A stretch of DNA of 64,000 bases from Melampsora larici-populina 98AG31 (taxonomy: Eukaryota; Basidiomycota; Pucciniomycetes; Pucciniales; Melampsoraceae): positions 698,346-762,345 of the forward strand of contig NW_006768812.1 in assembly GCF_000204055.1 (NCBI RefSeq), given 5' to 3'. The translations under genes and the position numbers were made by a program. The notes under the pieces were generated by a model, which ran no database searches, was not told where the DNA came from, and saw nothing but the letters and a program-made list of their open reading frames with translations. This document shows positions 23,826 to 34,435 of the stretch, in pieces (the stretch's first letter is position 1; each line of letters opens with the position of its first letter).

Positions 23826-24807
23826 TTATTCTGTACTTGTATATTGAATCCGTTCTAACACTCTCAGTGTATTTAGAAGCTCTGCATCGCTGTACTCTCT
23901 TATATACAGTTTGTAAGCTTTGGACTTCCAACGTCCAACAGCGACTATCTCTTCTAGAGGGTGGTTGAGGTTCCATCGTAACGATGCCCCGCCCACCCTA
24001 AACGAATGCCCGGTGAGTTGTGTATTGCTATACTTGCTCCAAACATCTGCGAAGATCTTCTGACATCTTGACTTTGTTAAAGTTATCCGCTCAGAGCCTT
24101 TAGGATAAGAGAACAGAGGTTCGTCTTCCGATGTTCCCATTCGTGATATCAATCTACGGACTGCTTCGACCGGGTCGAGCAACAAATTCTGATTCTGACA
24201 ATGTATCTCTTGTATCTCGCCGGTTACCGCCGTCTTCGCCGCCCGGATTCTGATCTTTAAATATTTCTTACAGGGGTCCCAGATGACGTCTTTTACTTTA
24301 ACTTGATCCATCGTACAGTTGGATTTCACCAGCTCTCCGAGGCGCGCCATCCCCCAAAATGCCACCAGGGCTACGGTGTACGCAACTTGACTCCAGATCT
24401 TCATTTGCCAGGTTTTCTAACAACCCGAACAGGTGGCTTATCAATACCGGGTTCTTCGCCGCCTTAGGTTCATCACGAAGTTCGATTTTCTTCGCGGCTT
24501 TCAAAATCGCTTCTACCTTTGGGGTGGCCTCATGAGGGTATTCGCAACCGTGAAACAGGTGCCACGCCTTCACCCCCGAGAGGTACGTTCTGATGGTATT
24601 CGATTTGATCGGGGTAGAGAGCTGATTATCGTTTATCGTGTCTAACTTTGGTCCAGCCCATACGACGAAGTGAGCGAGTACGGTAGCGTCTATCGGCAGT
24701 AGTAGGTCTCGCGGTATGTTCTTCTCTGCCGCGAAAGCGACCAGTTTCAGCACACCAGCATTATAATGCTTCAAAGTCGCGTCGCTCCAACTTCCTCCTT
24801 TTATCAT
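23826..24807 (-). pseudogene. Tyrosine recombinase of the retroelement, one frame break
   Basis: The tyrosine recombinase integrates the circular cDNA of DIRS/Ngaro elements by site-specific recombination. The N-terminal core-binding half reads from 24807 (MIKGGSWSDATLKHYNAG). The catalytic half reads in another frame, ending at 23826. Catalytic residues are visible: Arg in AFWGMARLGELVKS, HxxR in TGHSFRVGGAS, Trp in VGRWKSKAY, and the nucleophile candidate Tyr in YKLYIREYS. The two halves overlap near 24395-24404 and differ by one base of register. This indicates a one-base insertion, a sequencing error or, less likely, programmed frameshifting. Confidence 0.8.
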
Positions 24808-25053
24808 ATACGCTTGTATTGGGTCTGTCGCTGATCAATCCACTCCGTCGACCCCTTTTAGGAATTCCATGCTCTCGTAGTCGATATTTCGAAGTGGTAG
24901 GAGAGAATTTACTGATGGGAACTAGATCTCGTGACGGTATAAAGCAGCTGAGTTTCTCTCGAACTTTTGGGGGCAAAGGGAAAACGAGTGGCAAGGTGGA
25001 GGGCCCGCTACGGGGCAGCGTCTGCAAAACTTGGCAAGGTCATGTTTCACTGT

Positions 25054-26817
25054 TCATTGCAAAACTTGTTTCACCACTAACGTCAAATCACTAGGTACTT
25101 CGATGACCACCATGTCATTTATATCTCTGTTGTCTTTACCTCTCGACAACTTATCTGCCAGGTTATCACCGGTAGAAACCCTTTCTGCTACAATATCACA
25201 ATGCAGCGCCATCAGAAGCTTTTGAATAGCTTTCCATTCTTCGTTTACAGCACGGTCTCCTGACTTCATCTTCCCTACTGCAGATTCAGATGTTGTATTA
25301 TCTGTAAGTACCTTAAAGGTCTTTCCTCCAACCTCCTGGAGGTTGCTAATCATAATCATCCCCAGCCTTATAGCAACAGTTTCGGCCCAGGATATGTTAC
25401 GTTTACCTCGGTGAGTCACTATCTCATTCCACCCCTTTACTAGGGTAAATTCTGCCCACCTGTTTCCAATGAGGACTCCTATACCTGTCATTGACGCGTC
25501 TCCTACCCATTCCAGGTCGACCGGATCTTCGTCTGGGATAATACGTCTAGCGTTGAAGGATTTCAGCACTGCCTGCCACTCGAGTAAATCTTCCCTTACG
25601 TCGGCTGGGATTTCTCTTTTCGCAGATGCCACTCTCCATTCAGCTTCCCAACGGTGTAATGCGGGCATATAACATTTCAGGTTTGGTACTATGTAGGTGG
25701 TATGAACCAACCTTCCAATGAGTTTTTCGGCGCGTTTGAGATTAAAGGATGCTCGTGTTACTAAGAATTTGTCCACTTCATCTTTCCTCTGTTGGAACTT
25801 CTCTTCAGGCAATCGTACAGTTCGTTCCACTACGTTCCATACGAAACCGATATATTGTTGTTCGTTGGCAAATTCGTGAACTTTCTCCGAATTGGAAGCG
25901 ACACCCATCTCCGAACTTAGCCTCACAATGTCGCCAATTGTTGTCGGGTTATCTGCCTGCTTGATAAGTAAATTATCATCGACCCACCGAAAGGCGGCTT
26001 CCAGGTGAAAGATCTTATTCATAATTTGTCTCCACAAATCTGCAGGCCTACCGAACACTCCACATCCAGCAACCCCACCGAATTGGATTCTAGTATCAAC
26101 CCACATCATGTTCTGTAGGTCCATTATCATTAAAAACCTCCACTGTGATATGAGAATTGCGATCTGACGATATGCTTTCGCCCAGTCATAAATTGCTGCT
26201 TGTAGTTTTGACTTATTGCTCTTGAAGAATCTGATAAGGACTTTAAAATTGTCCCAGCTGGTCTTGAAGTCATCTTTGTCCACCATGCTGTTAACTGAAG
26301 GGATCTCTGGGTCGCTGTGAGGGAAGGACAAGTCATTGATGACACGGAAAGAGCCATCCCCGTTGATCACGCTCCCCATCGGGCTCGATCGGAAAAAGCC
26401 TATCTTTGAAAACACCTCCTCGTGCGTAAATGGACCGAAAATTCTGCCTTCCCTCTTCTCTTTCGCCAGAGTATTTGCGATTTTTTCTGACACTATCTTA
26501 GCTGAGTCGTGGTTCTTTGGCGTATACCAGCGTCTATTCCCCAAGGTGTGACTAGGGATACCCTGGTGGAAACCATTCTCCATTCCCTCCAGCACCTCGT
26601 CGACGTCACCTCCTATTTCACACTCCTTCACGAGCCTTCTCCAAGTTGGTATGTCGAGCTCACATACCACATAATCCTTAGGCCACCTCTCATCGAAACT
26701 ACTTCCTGAGTTTCTATAGGGGATCAACCTAGAGACTCGTACTCCTACACTGCTAGGGACATCCCACACATGCTCGGCGTCGGTCAAACGCCTATTTCTA
26801 GGTCTGTAGTCGTCACT
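25054..26817 (-). CDS. Reverse transcriptase-RNase H of the retroelement
   Basis: This is the polymerase of the YR retrotransposon, about 588 codons uninterrupted. The RT region shows VINDLSFPHSDPEIPSVN, motif A as AIYDWAKAYRQI, a glycine-rich FGGVAGCGVFGRPADLW block, and the catalytic box FRWVDDNLL (V-DD, typical of DIRS-group RTs). The RNase H domain follows with WVGDASMTGIG, SWAETVAIRLG, VLTDNTTSESAV and GDNLADKLSRG, which give the D-E-D-D catalytic set. There is no upstream ATG that starts the domain. A stop lies just before, but a TTTAG acceptor at about 26818-26822 lets the frame be joined to Gag by splicing. Confidence 0.88.
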   Translation of the reverse strand, partial: SDDYRPRNRRLTDAEHVWDVPSSVGVRVSRLIPYRNSGSSFDERWPKDYVVCELDIPTWRRLVKECEIGGDVDEVLEGMENGFHQGIPSHTLGNRRWYTPKNHDSAKIVSEKIANTLAKEKREGRIFGPFTHEEVFSKIGFFRSSPMGSVINGDGSFRVINDLSFPHSDPEIPSVNSMVDKDDFKTSWDNFKVLIRFFKSNKSKLQAAIYDWAKAYRQIAILISQWRFLMIMDLQNMMWVDTRIQFGGVAGCGVFGRPADLWRQIMNKIFHLEAAFRWVDDNLLIKQADNPTTIGDIVRLSSEMGVASNSEKVHEFANEQQYIGFVWNVVERTVRLPEEKFQQRKDEVDKFLVTRASFNLKRAEKLIGRLVHTTYIVPNLKCYMPALHRWEAEWRVASAKREIPADVREDLLEWQAVLKSFNARRIIPDEDPVDLEWVGDASMTGIGVLIGNRWAEFTLVKGWNEIVTHRGKRNISWAETVAIRLGMIMISNLQEVGGKTFKVLTDNTTSESAVGKMKSGDRAVNEEWKAIQKLLMALHCDIVAERVSTGDNLADKLSRGKDNRDINDMVVIEVPSDLTLVVKQVLQ

Positions 26818-27122
26818 AAACAATACAGGTCAGGTGCGAAGCAAGGTAAGTAAAAACGGTACTCTTCTATGCTTAAATTGTCAGGATGACATAGATTTCT
26901 ATCAATCAAAGGACGTTTCGGAACACATTGATGCTAAAGTAGCAGCTATGACAAACGGCGTTACTCCTGAACAATTCGAGTTCATCATGGGAAGTACAAA
27001 TCAAGAAGGTACTGCGAAAGGAAAAAAAAAACATGCCTCCTTGCCTTCATGGGGCTGGGAACAGTAGCGTATGTAGACAATGTGGGCTAGGTCAAAAAGG
27101 AAGGACAATCTTCTAAAGCTCA
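26818..27122 (-). other. Putative intron between Gag and RT frames
   Basis: The Gag frame ends GGCAAGGGAAA followed by GTGAGC, a good donor whose own bases create the Gag stop at 27120. TTTAG precedes the RT frame. Joining them keeps both frames open (phase 2). Alternatively this is simply the gap between two separate ORFs. The stretch also has a plus-strand open frame at 26834-27067 containing CLNC, with a downstream CRQC in a shifted frame after an A10 run, and a good plus-strand donor (CAAGGTAAGT) near 26845. Confidence 0.45.
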
Positions 27123-28406
27123 CTTTCCCTTGCCATTACTTCCGAATTTAGGATTGTCATAGTCACGCTCATCGCCTCGGCGGTCATCGCGTTTCTCGGT
27201 TTGGCGCCAAGAACCTCCACCGTCACCTCTACGAGAGTCAAACCGGTCTCCGCTACGTCTACTAGGGGGGCTATGGTCTCGGCTTCCTCCTGATGCACCT
27301 TGCCATCCTCCACCTCGACCACGACCCCGGTTACTTCGACTTTGTCCGTATCCACCTCGGTCCTCCCAGGTATTAAACCCAAAACTTCCCGGACTGTCGT
27401 AAGATGCTGAGCTATTAGCGTGAGACCATGACCTAGCGTTCGGTTTACTACCACCATTACCACCTCTAGGATTGTTGTTCGATGGGCCATTCAAACTGTA
27501 AGATTCCGAGCTATTCTTATAATACTCGCCAGAGATTGGGTTGACGTTCTGCTTCGCTTGACCGTCAGCGTAAGGGTTCACGTCTGCAAACTCTCGACGA
27601 AAATCTTGTAACCTCTCTGAGTCTTGGAGGGCGTTACGCTCTAAGGTTTCGTCTCGAACACCCGGGTTGGCTAGTTCGCCGTTTGCATTTCTAAATGTCA
27701 ACACTGTAGTTCGAACGGCGAGGTCGTACCGAAATGCCATTGGCCAGCAGAGTCGCTGTCTTTGAATCGCGAAGACGTTCTCCTTATGGACCATAAACTT
27801 GTTCGCGAGATCGTTGTGGTCGTAATGACGTAGCTAAGCGACATAAAGATCAAACGCCATCACCCACTCTCCAAAACTCATCTTCCATTCTTGTGGCACG
27901 TGAAGACCGACATAGGAATCATCGAGCTTTTCTTTAGTCGTCTTAGATCGGGCAGCTTGTCGTAACAAGTCTTGTTGTAACCATAAGGAGTTAAAAATAG
28001 ACAAGGGTACATATCCTTCGAGCGACTTCATCTTCTCATCGAAGTATTTAGACAACTTGGTGAGTCCCACAGTCTCGATACCCTTCTCGCCAACAACTGG
28101 TTTCTTCTTTTCAGCTGATGTCGTGGCTGCGTTGGGGTCATCGTCAGAGTCCTTAGTCAGGTCTACTCGTATGACTTGCTTCGCTCTAGGTAACCCTGTC
28201 GCGGTGGTCCTGTTTGCTCCTTCGGGGGCGGTAGCCGCCGGTTGAGCTGGTGTAGCAGTCGTCGTCGTTGAGCTCTGCGCGTTGGCCGACGAAGTTAGCC
28301 CTTGTGGCGTTACCACGTGGCTCTCCGGATTGTTGACTACCGTCAAGCCATTCGCGAGCAACCAGGAGTGGAAGCCTCTGGGTGGGCTTCCTCCTGCTGC
28401 GTCCAT
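27120..28406 (-). pseudogene. Gag-like protein of the retroelement, single in-frame stop
   Basis: The putative start is MDAAGGSPPRGFHSWLL at 28406; the frame runs to an amber stop at 27834-27836 and continues in the same frame to 27120. The text on both sides of the stop (EWVMAFDLYVA and LRHYDHNDLANKF) is clearly one protein. The middle contains an Ala/Thr/Pro-rich linker and an acidic DLTKDSDDDP stretch. The C-terminus is RGG/RS-rich (RSNRGRGRGGGW), suggesting RNA binding. No CCHC zinc knuckle was seen. The role as Gag is inferred from position and composition. Confidence 0.7.
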
Positions 28407-28569
28407 TGTAGCTCTGCGTGTAGGTGAGCGCACTGTGGAGATTATACCAACAAGCAGGAAACTGATCTCAGTTAAGGTTACGCTCTCTTTCTATAAAAGG
28501 CATCACATCTCTGTGGCAACACGGTAACGTGGCATCGCTTATGGCGGCAACACCTAGGTGGGTTTGAAA

Positions 28570-29052
28570 TTAATGGTCTTTTGGCTTACACGCAGTTCCA
28601 GTAGCTACATTATCGCGGGAGACCAGTCCATCAGGAACTGATGGTCTCGAAGGGTTATGGATAACTGATGTTCCCGCCCCATTTTGCGTCGCAGCGTTTG
28701 TTGCAGAGTTTGTGCCGGTCGGAGGAGTCTCGGTATTCGACGTTGAGTCCCCGCTACCTCCTGTCGTTTGTCCAGGAACAGTCAAGGTGACCTGAGGCTG
28801 TGTTGAAGTTCCTCCGCTAGGTCTAGTCGAGCTTGCTGTATTTCGTCCTCTGCGGCTTTGACCCCTGCCACGTTGTCTCGCAGCGGTTGCGTGCGGTATG
28901 ATCACCTCAGAATCAGGAGGAGGGACAGAACCTCCTCGCAGGCGGTTGCTCGTTCTCCTCAACATAGCATTGAAAGACTCAGTGTTTGTCGGTTGATTTG
29001 TGTTAGACGTTGGTTGGTCGGTAGTACCGGTCTGGTTATCATTGGACGACAT
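28570..29052 (-). CDS. Small extra ORF at the 5' end of the retroelement
   Basis: The frame encodes 161 aa starting MSSNDNQTGTTDQPT. It is rich in Thr, Asn, Ser and Gly, with a basic patch RQRGRGQSRRGRN in the middle. It is a low-complexity, probably disordered protein of unknown function. The start was chosen at the first Met after an upstream segment of different character; the open frame extends further upstream to 29298. It precedes Gag with a gap of about 165 bp and ends KPKDH. Confidence 0.5.
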   Translation of the reverse strand: MSSNDNQTGTTDQPTSNTNQPTNTESFNAMLRRTSNRLRGGSVPPPDSEVIIPHATAARQRGRGQSRRGRNTASSTRPSGGTSTQPQVTLTVPGQTTGGSGDSTSNTETPPTGTNSATNAATQNGAGTSVIHNPSRPSVPDGLVSRDNVATGTACKPKDH

Positions 29053-29399
29053 TTGCAATCTACTGAATTTATCGAAGTAGTGTCGGCTTGATGCTATGCC
29101 CTTTAAGCGAAAAAGGGAGAGAAGTCCTCTAGACCTGAAAACGTGAGATCTGCGAGTGACTGATGAGAAGAGGAGAATCCCGATACGGGCGTGGGAAGAT
29201 TCTGAGGTGAGAATTTCTCCGCGTATGGAGAGGGAGGAAAAAGTTTCCTTGCAGAATTTTTTCTGCAACATTTTCCTGTGTGCGTCAAGGGAAACCATCC
29301 CGGCCCCGGGATAATTTCCCCATTCTCCCGATACCCGATATCATACCCGTATCGTGGAAAAGGGAGGTACCGTCGTGCCTTTGGGCACCACCAATCATT

Positions 29400-30712
29400 T
29401 CTTGTCATTGAGAACCATATTATTTTTGTAGTGCATTGTCTAGACTTGTCAATATCCAGTGTCTTCATTGTCATCACTGTAAATATCTTGAGTATCATCT
29501 CCAGTTTCAGGTCCACATCAAGTTTCAATTCAATGTGTTGCACCTTCAAAGATATTTTGACATACATAAATAGATTTAGATGTTTCAATAATTGTTAAAC
29601 AGAAGCTTTTCAAAAAAATTGAAAAAGCAACTGAGAGGCAGTTGGATTTCAAGGTTGTCATTCTGACTTTTTAGTTGAGTCAGGATTGGTCAACAAGGCT
29701 ACAGGACAGTTGACTGATTTATGATCCAATAAGGTGGTATGTAGTGAAATGGGGTTATAACTTTTCTTTTTTCACATAGGTTCTTGTTTTATGATATGTA
29801 TCCAAGATCTATCAAATCAAAAACCCCCATCCAAAAAACCCAAAAATTAACCAAGTAATGATGTTTTTTTGCGTTTCTCAGCTCCAGTATCAATGTTTGT
29901 GCATGTACCACTATTTTCTCCAAAAAGGAAAACCCCCACAAAAACTCAAACAAAAACTTAAATAATATCTTCAAAAAAATCTTTGTTGGATTATCCAACA
30001 CATTTTTTTTAAAAAATTATTTTCTTCATTTCAATTTTTTCACATTTTTTTTTCAAATAAATCCATCAAACCTCATCAAATCTCAACCAACCCAAATAGC
30101 ACCCCCCTCAAAAAAACACCCTTTTAACCAAACAGTCAGTCATAGTACACCCAAAACAACTTAAAGTTAAACCCAACTTCCTTCCACTTTTCCAATTCCA
30201 AACCCCTTCCCAAAATAAAACCCACCATTTTTTTTCGTAAACTCTCAAAGATCTCTTTTTCAAAATAAATCATAATTATTTCATTAAATTTAAATCCAAA
30301 AAAAAACCATACCAAAAAAAATCTTTCTATATATATATCAATACTATATAAACTTTCTCTCTGTCTCTCTATATATATCATCAGTACTAAAAGAAAAAAA
30401 ACCCTAAACCTTATTTTCATTTACTTTTTAATAAAACTTTTCATGAAACCTATAATTCTCTCTTTAAGATCACTTTTCCTTTCAACTTCCAATTCCAATT
30501 CCATTAACAACGCCTACAATCTTTCAATCTTCAATTTATCCCAACCCAAATCTATTAACCAAATCTATTAACCAAACCTAGTAACCAAAAAAAGCAAAAC
30601 AATTTAGTAAATAAATAAATCACTATAAAAATTTCAAGAAAACAAACACTTACGTCTCATACACATACACATACAACAGATCATGACCTTAAACCCCATG
30701 AAAACCCCAATC
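29400..30712. other. AT-rich gene-free DNA
   Basis: No gene was recognised. The stretch is strongly biased to A and C on the plus strand, with long A runs and a TATATATA patch near 30330-30380. It probably includes the 3' UTR of the R3H gene. Confidence 0.5.
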
Positions 30713-30859
30713 CTAATCATTCTTCTTACTCTTCTGATCATCATCATCATCATTCAAAGAACCATGATCTAAAACTCCACCCGAGGAACCCAAACCCAAA
30801 AAAATCAAAACTTCATCAGAACCCCTCACCATCACCAACCCAAAACCAAAACCAAACTC

Positions 30860-33800
30860 TCAAAAAAACGCAAAAAAGAACTCACGACTTTCATCCAACA
30901 AGAGACTCCCAACCATCTGATCAATTCCTTTAAGCTGATCAACCTGATCAACTTGATCAACTTGATCTTCCGATCCATCATCTTTCAATCCATCATCTTT
31001 CAAATCCGAATCCTCAACAACTACGATTCCCACTGGCACTGTTTGATTTACATCAACACATTTCACTTCTCCCGAACTAACAGGTTCATCATCTTTCAAT
31101 AAACTTTGATTTTCATTCTGATTCTGATCTTGATTCTGATTTCCATTTCCATTCGGTGGATTCGATTTCAATGGTAGAGTTTCACTCTTCACTACCCCTC
31201 TATGTTTCCCATTCGTATTGGTGTTAGTATTAGACCCTCTTCCCATACTTTTATTACTAGACCCACCAACCCATAAAGGTTTAGCAGGTAAAGGATGTTG
31301 CATAACCATCACTCCAACCGGATAAGTTCCCTTCACTTCTTTTTCAATCTTCTTCTTCTTTTTTTCATCATCATCAAGACGAGCTTCCAAATTAGTTTTC
31401 CATTCATCTTCACTAACACTACTTACCTTATCTACCATCCCTCTAAGATCTTCTTCTTCAAGTACATTCCCACTCTTCCCACTCATCCCACTCTTTTGAC
31501 TATTCCCACTATTCCCACTACTTCGATGATTCTTGTTTCGTTGATTCTTACTATTCCCATTCTGATTCCTATGAATCGATCCATTAGAACTACTACAATT
31601 CGAAACACCTCCCACGGATGCAGGTCTACCAGCTTCATACCTATTCTTCATTCCATTCATTCCATTCTCACTCCCAAAGATTCCAAGTTGATTCAAACTG
31701 AAATACCCCGTCCTAGTTCCTCCAACCGTTTGACTGCCGGCTTTAAATCCCAAATGACTTCTAGATCCAGATCCAGATGAATCATGTCCTAAACTTCCTC
31801 CATTCATTTGACGTTTCGATAAATTAGAAGCAGCTGTTAGATTAGATGATGATTGATTACTAGAAGATGATGTTTCATCTGAAATGATCGAAGAGGATGA
31901 AGGATGTGATCTTAATTGACTCATCGAATCAAACCTTAATGAAACCGTCGGTAAAGGTAAGAAAGGATTCATGTTTGAATGATTCAGATGATTTGTAGAT
32001 GATGAAGATGGTCCAAGATAATGATTTCCATTACTACCACTACTATTACTACTACTACTGTTGTGGTTTCCATTCAAAGTTGAAAGACGTGGATCCACTA
32101 CTTGAGAATAATCTATTATTGAATGATTAGAATTCGGATTAATATTAGGATCTGAAGCATAAGTAGGTGGCGTGATTAATGTAGGATGGAATTGAGCTTG
32201 AGGAGTTAAATGGGTAACAGATGAGGTACCAGAATCACGACCAGAAGTTGGATGAACAGATGAATTGGTCGTTTGAAACTGTGAATCAAATGGATGATGA
32301 TTAGAATGATTAACTTGATATGATGAATGATTCATATGAACCGATGGAATCGGTGGTGGATTAGGTGAGATAGGATGTAATGATGGATAAGACATTGAAT
32401 GACTAAAATTTAAACCTTGATGGTTTTGACTTTCAGGTGGTGGTGGTGGTGGTAGTGATGGTGGAACAGTGTGTGATCTAGTTGGTCCTGGATTTAAATC
32501 GGCTGAAAGATATGTTCCTCTTGATCGATCTGATCCTTGGTTTCCCATCTCATGATCAACACCTGAATAAGGTGTCACATGAAACCGATCTTGTTGTATT
32601 GGAATCCTTGATTGAATCGTTGGACCAGGATTGATAGATCGACCATTAGGAATCGAAAATGACGGAGTTGGAAATCCAGAGTTTTGAGGATACCGATTAA
32701 GATCACCCTTTATAGGTCCAGAAGGAGGTGGAAAGATTCTTGATGAAGGATGTTCATAAGACACCATAGGATTCATTCCTGAATGAGGTCCAGACTGTGA
32801 ATCGAGATAATGAGGTGCATTGGATGTTGAAAACATTGGATATGATCCATCGTGATGAGCGTGTTCACCATTCAAAGGACCACAAGCTGGATGAGATTGA
32901 ATTGGAAAAGCATCACTACCATACAATTGACCAGCTCGAATCTGACGTGAATGATAAGCTTGACGACTGATAGGTTCAGAAGGATATTCATAACCAGTAG
33001 GAGCAGACCATGGGATCGGTCCTTGACTATCATCAAAATCAATAATCGTCACTTCTTCATATCCATGAGCTTTTGCATTCGGATCAAAAGCAGTAGCACC
33101 AGGTCGAAGTTTAGCTACTACGGTTGGTGGTTTGACAAATTTCGAATTGGCAATCATCTTTTCTTTTCCTTTGTTAAGTGCTTGAGCGATTCGGATCGGT
33201 CCATTCCCGGAAGAAGGATCATTGGACGAAGGAACAGATTGATCATTAGATGGATTCGAATCATCATTCAGAGAACTATCTAGATTCCTAGAGCTAGTGG
33301 TTGTCTCAGATTCAGATGATTCTTTAGGTATTCCATCATCTTCTGCACTTTCTGAAGTTCCAGCCGCAAAGATTCTGTTTCGTGCTTGTTGATAGGCAGC
33401 CTGACGTGCTTCATAACTAAGCTCATTCCTCTTGGCATCCGAGTTGGTTGCATCAGCAGATGAGACAGATGATCCTGCAGACGGTGCGATACCTTTACTC
33501 GTTTGACGTGAGCTAGATCTTTGTGAAGGCGTTCGTGACATGATCTTGAAGGTTTTCAAAGGAGCAGTTGAAGCAGTTGAAGCTTTAACTTCGTTTGTGT
33601 TTGGAGAGGACGCGATCTTTTCTTCTTGAGGTATGTTCGGTATGTTTAATGAAGGACTCCTTTCCTGAGGAGAAACAGCAGCGTTTGATGGTGAAGCATC
33701 CTGACGAATAATAAAGCTATCAAGACGAGTTGAAGGACTATGATAGAAATGAAGATATCTCAGTATGATCCAAATTAGTTGGTGTGGCGAGGATTGAGAA

Positions 33801-34435
33801 GCTTACCAAGCTGAGAGAGGTGTTCGTTCCATGTAGATATGACCCATCTCGATAGATCTCTTAATACCAAAAGAGTCACCTAAACGATGTACTAACATCC
33901 GTTGATAAGAGTTTAATGAAGTGGATAGAGCAGCACCAAACGGTTGACGATCTTGTCTAAAGATGCAATCAAGATCAGTGATAGAGTGTCTTGAGATGAT
34001 CAATAGGGAGAGAGAGAGAGATCAAAAGACATACGTTGAAGTGAGAAATCGAAGCATTTCAACTTCAGCTTGTAAGAGGATCTGTTTATCACGTACTGTA
34101 CCTGTCATCATAGCCTCTACAACAGTCGGATCTAGAGTTTTATCTGAGATGGTAGGGTTCTGAAGAGAAGTAGATGAATGAAGTAGTGATGAAGATTGAT
34201 TGTGATCTGATTGTGATGGTGATCTGATGAGATTCTCATTTTGAGTTGAACCAAAGATGAATTGATTTGAATTAGAGATCAGATTAGAAGTTCCATCGAT
34301 TAATAAAGTATGAGATTGAAAGTTGGATGGAGCTGGATCACTTTCATTTCGACGTAAAAGGATCACTGGTGATGTAGTGGTGGATGTTGTTGATGGATTT
34401 TGCTGATTTTGATTTTGATTTTGATGATTTTGCAT
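30860..34435 (-). CDS. R3H and SUZ domain RNA-binding protein
   Basis: R3H domains bind single-stranded nucleic acid and SUZ motifs bind RNA; proteins with both are post-transcriptional regulators. Model (minus): exons 34035-34435, 33807-33956 and 30860-33737, giving 1009 aa. The N-terminal 90 residues are Asn/Gln/Ser-rich. The R3H region spans about residues 115-185: LLQAEVEMLRFLTS, then NSYQRMLVHRLGDSFGIKR with the Arg-x3-His signature. The SUZ-like motif is at about residues 285-310 (SYEARQAAYQQARNRIFA). The remaining 700 residues are a Ser/Asn/Pro/Gln-rich disordered tail with polyproline. The printed C-terminus (SREFFFAFF) may be wrong: a GTGAGT donor at 30880-30885 and a TTTTAG acceptor would replace it with a short acidic exon at 30713-30768 (1019 aa). 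Confidence 0.85.

Larger units (their letters stand above)
23531..29391 (-). mobile_element. DIRS/Ngaro-like tyrosine-recombinase retrotransposon
   Basis: The element is oriented on the minus strand and encodes, in order, a small extra ORF, a Gag-like protein, RT-RNase H and a tyrosine recombinase; there is no integrase or LTR pair. That gene set defines YR retrotransposons (DIRS1/PAT/Ngaro). The block is GC-richer than its surroundings. Its tentative edges are imperfect inverted ends: GTGGTGCGCCCTAGGCAAAC at 23531 and, on the opposite strand, GTGGTGCCCAAAGGCAC ending at 29391. Gag carries one in-frame stop and the recombinase one frame break, so this copy is probably not autonomous. The edges are less certain than the gene content. 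Confidence 0.8.

Noticed and set aside
24819..25225. Plus-strand open frames opposite the retroelement RT and recombinase
   Set aside because: They mirror the real minus-strand coding sequence and have no family motif.
30136..30420. 94-codon minus-strand frame rich in Phe, Ile and Lys
   Set aside because: Its composition is that of AT-rich DNA with long A/T runs; it is very unlikely to be a real protein.
32951..33283. Plus-strand frame opposite the R3H gene
   Set aside because: It is antisense to the conserved reading frame and full of Arg/Ile/Ser from complementary codon bias.
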